Shown: positions 8,033 through 8,756 of the stretch, piece by piece
Layout: each line of letters begins with the position of its first letter
Position numbering within the stretch: the first letter of the stretch is position 1
Origin: PVC group bacterium
Lineage (GTDB): Bacteria > Verrucomicrobiota > Kiritimatiellia > CAIKKV01 > PXCX01
DNA length: 8,756 bases
Direction of reading: 5' to 3'
Assembly (NCBI GenBank): GCA_003565195.1
Contig: PXCX01000075.1
Span: forward strand, 1-8,756
Notes under the pieces: model-generated
Databases searched by the model: none
What the model was told of the DNA's origin: nothing
Seen by the model: the letters and a program-made list of their open reading frames with translations, nothing else
Program-made: the position numbers and the translations under genes

Positions 8033-8058
8033 CGGTTTGGATTGTTTGCTTACCGACG

Positions 8059-8080
8059 TAAAGATCGTTTAAAGATCGTT
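8059..8080. repeat. Perfect 11-bp tandem repeat, possible operator
   Basis: TAAAGATCGTT occurs twice in direct succession (8059-8069 and 8070-8080). One unit is about one helical turn, so both copies would face the same side of DNA. The inner AAAGATCGTT is nearly palindromic around GATC. The pair lies just downstream of the candidate -10 box of the operon, a natural place for a repressor to bind. No regulator gene is present in the window. Confidence 0.45.
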
Positions 8081-8088
8081 TGACGGGT

Positions 8089-8117
8089 ATCGTATGCCGA
8101 TCGCAAAAAAAAAGCAA
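8089..8117 (-). promoter_or_regulatory. Candidate sigma70-type promoter of the oxidoreductase-isomerase-permease-cls operon
   Basis: On the minus strand TTGCTT (8112-8117) and TACGAT (8089-8094) are separated by 17 nt. Transcription would start near 8081, giving a leader of about 63 nt before the ATG at 8018. The spacer contains a run of T, and a second T7 tract lies further upstream at 8143-8149, which could bend the DNA. The -10 box matches consensus at four positions and the -35 at three. Position and spacing are good; the -35 box is weak. Confidence 0.45.
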
Positions 8118-8234
8118 CCCTCAAATCGGTGAAGACTTTCCCAAAAAAATCGCGGTAACCGTTCACGGGGTAGGCAGCAGGGTTTCCGAAGTAAGACAGG
8201 TGATCTCCTTGGGCCACAATGAGAATGGCTATGC

Positions 8235-8276
8235 CGCTTGATTTCGATCAAGTGCGTCGGTTAAGGGTATCCGACG
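8235..8276. repeat. Two abutting hairpin-capable inverted repeats
   Basis: The first, 8235-8254, forms 8 pairs (one G-T) closed by a TTCG tetraloop on the plus strand: CGCTTGAT, TTCG, ATCAAGTG. The second, 8255-8276, begins at the next base: CGTCGG, a 10-nt loop, CCGACG, 6 perfect pairs. No T-run follows on either strand, so neither is a standard terminator. Confidence 0.45.
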
Positions 8277-8302
8277 AAGGGTGGCGGTTAAGAAGGCGAT
8301 TA

Positions 8303-8322
8303 AGTGTTCGCTTAAGAGCACT
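8303..8322. repeat. Short hairpin-capable inverted repeat
   Basis: AGTGTTC (8303-8309) and GAGCACT (8316-8322) pair over 7 positions, one of them G-T, around the loop GCTTAA. It is the third such element within about 90 bp. Confidence 0.3.
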
Positions 8323-8405
8323 GACACCTCGCACCTACATTTTGTCATAAGGTTACGACTTGTGAGAATTGGTGTGAGATTCTATATGAACTTCTTAAGG
8401 ACAAG

Positions 8406-8459
8406 ATGCCGATCAAGAAGAGGCTCTTTCCGCTCATCCTCCATGAACTGCGCATCTAA
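8406..8459 (+). CDS. Possible 17-residue small ORF, unproven
   Basis: An ATG at 8406 opens a 17-codon frame, MPIKKRLFPLILHELRI, ending in TAA at 8457-8459. AAGGA at 8397-8401 lies 4 nt upstream. A weak promoter-like pair, TTGTGA (8360-8365) and TATATG (8383-8388) with a 17-nt spacer, precedes it. The peptide is basic at the start and then hydrophobic. The same frame is open further upstream, back to a TGA near 8323, so it could instead be the tail of a decayed gene. I do not recognise it and chance is quite possible. Confidence 0.15.
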   Translation: MPIKKRLFPLILHELRI

Positions 8460-8475
8460 AGTGTTTAAGTAAGAC

Positions 8476-8501
8476 TTGGCGCAGAGGAAATATTGTGCCA
8501 A
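8476..8501. repeat. 8-bp imperfect inverted repeat upstream of the antitoxin promoter
   Basis: TTGGCGCA (8476-8483) and TGTGCCAA (8494-8501) pair over 8 positions with one G-T and a 10-nt loop. It ends 15 bp before the -35 box of the antitoxin gene. No T-run follows on the plus strand. It may be a protein-binding site or a weak transcript structure. Confidence 0.35.
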
Positions 8502-8516
8502 CAAGCGCATGGGGTC

Positions 8517-8545
8517 TTGACAGAGCGCGCTGCCATGTGTATAGT
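8517..8545 (+). promoter_or_regulatory. Strong sigma70-type promoter of the antitoxin gene
   Basis: TTGACA (8517-8522) is a perfect -35 box and TATAGT (8540-8545) matches the -10 consensus at five of six positions, with an ideal 17-nt spacer. Transcription would start around 8552, leaving a very short leader of about 18 nt that holds the ribosome site. Confidence 0.8.
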
Positions 8546-8557
8546 ATTTACACATGG
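8533..8557. promoter_or_regulatory. Operator-like perfect 9-bp inverted repeat over the -10 box
   Basis: CCATGTGTA (8533-8541) and TACACATGG (8549-8557) are exact inverted copies around the 7-nt centre TAGTATT. The repeat covers the -10 box and runs into the ribosome site. Type II toxin-antitoxin operons are typically repressed by their own antitoxin or complex at such palindromes, so this is the likely autoregulatory site. Confidence 0.7.
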
Positions 8558-8565
8558 AGGAGGTG
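8558..8565 (+). promoter_or_regulatory. Strong ribosome binding site of the antitoxin gene
   Basis: AGGAGGTG precedes two adjacent ATG codons (8567 and 8570). Counting from AGGAGG the spacers are 3 and 6 nt, which favours the second ATG. Confidence 0.75.
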
Positions 8566-8569
8566 TATG

Positions 8570-8756
8570 ATGAGAACGAACGTTGTTATCGATGACAGAC
8601 TGATGTCCCGCGCGATGCGCACAAGCGGCTGCCGTACCAAGCGCTCGGCGATTGAGTCGGGGCTGCGTTTATTGGTCCAGGTCAACAGTCAGCAGAAACT
8701 CCGCGACCTGAAGGGCACGATCACCTGGGAAGGTGATCTGGAAGCGATGAGAAGGG
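8570..8756 (+). CDS. vapB: VapB-family type II antitoxin, 3' end cut off by window
   Basis: Predicted antitoxin that neutralises a PIN-domain RNase toxin (VapC) and represses its own operon. The 62 visible residues start MRTNVVIDDRLM, the N-terminal beta strand of the short VapB/DUF2191 type, followed by a helix-turn-helix-like stretch with TKRSAIESGLRLLV at about 23-36. The C-terminal part, LKGTITWEGDLEAMR at about 47-61, resembles the toxin-binding tail of this family, in which W-x-G-D-L is common. The family is usually about 65-75 residues, so only the last few are missing. An ATG immediately upstream at 8567 would add one methionine, but the ribosome site spacing favours 8570. The gene reads away from the sugar operon. 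A vapC gene is expected directly to the right, outside the window. Confidence 0.85.
   Translation, partial: MRTNVVIDDRLMSRAMRTSGCRTKRSAIESGLRLLVQVNSQQKLRDLKGTITWEGDLEAMRR

Larger units (their letters stand above)
8118..8516. other. Intergenic region without a convincing gene between operon and toxin-antitoxin promoters
   Basis: About 400 bp lie between the divergent promoters. No frame has a good start, ribosome site and recognisable product together. Several stretches are open: minus-strand 8240 down to about 8054 without an ATG, plus-strand about 8130-8241 ending in TGA, and plus-strand about 8325-8459 ending in TAA. The last contains a 17-codon ATG-started ORF at 8406-8459. The region also holds hairpin-capable repeats at 8235-8254, 8255-8276, 8303-8322 and 8476-8501, and repeated TTAAG words. 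It may be a decayed gene or mobile-element remnant, or a structured untranslated region; I do not recognise it. Confidence 0.5.

Noticed and set aside
8105..8113. A9/T9 run as an intrinsic terminator
   Set aside because: No stable GC-rich stem precedes it on either strand; it fits better as the spacer of the operon promoter.
8019..8117. Upstream extension of the second Gfo/Idh gene from a TTG at 8117
   Set aside because: It would overlap the candidate promoter and tandem repeat, while the ATG at 8018 has a strong ribosome site and starts directly at the Rossmann fold.
8118..8516. CRISPR array or insertion-sequence ends
   Set aside because: The repeats are short, not evenly spaced as repeat-spacer units, and no terminal inverted repeats with target duplication or transposase motifs were found.

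Overview
The window is about 55% GC (by eye) and is dominated by one long run of minus-strand genes. The mix of two Gfo/Idh/MocA-type sugar dehydrogenases, a xylose-isomerase-like TIM-barrel protein and a large ABC-2-like permease points to a free-living, saccharolytic bacterium. The Planctomycetes-Verrucomicrobia-Lentisphaerae/Kiritimatiellota group would fit. That placement is an impression from gene content and protein style, not a measured result.

Reading the minus strand from right to left, the order is: Gfo/Idh oxidoreductase (8018-6864), sugar phosphate isomerase/epimerase-like protein (6844-5855), 12-TM ABC-2-like permease (5842-4175), cardiolipin synthase with two HKD motifs (4148-2646), a 154-bp gap, a second unrelated-subfamily Gfo/Idh oxidoreductase (2491-1298), and trkA (1301 to beyond the left edge). 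The first four genes are separated by only 12-26 nt and look like one operon. A candidate sigma70 promoter at 8089-8117 precedes them, with an 11-bp tandem repeat just downstream. The last two genes share an ATGA stop/start overlap and look like a second transcription unit, with their own weak promoter candidate in the 154-bp gap.

Functionally, the first oxidoreductase and the isomerase-like protein are a pair that often travels together; by analogy with other Gfo/Idh plus TIM-barrel pairs they could oxidise a sugar or glycoside and then isomerise, dehydrate or cleave the keto product. The permease and cardiolipin synthase are membrane-related cargo with no obvious sugar role. TrkA is the cytoplasmic NAD-binding regulator of a Trk-type potassium channel; its TrkH partner is not visible.

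At the right edge, on the plus strand and diverging from the operon, is the start of a VapB-type antitoxin gene (8570 onward). It has a near-consensus promoter, a perfect 9-bp inverted repeat over the -10 box, and a strong ribosome binding site. The toxin gene is expected just beyond the window. The roughly 400 bp between the two promoters (8118-8516) has no convincing gene. It holds three closely spaced hairpin-capable repeats, a possible 17-codon ORF and stretches of open frame that may be gene remnants.

No RNA gene, CRISPR array, complete insertion sequence or clearly novel system is visible. The most unusual points are the operon composition, the permease without an ATPase, the tandem repeat at the operon promoter and the structured accessory gap beside the toxin-antitoxin locus.
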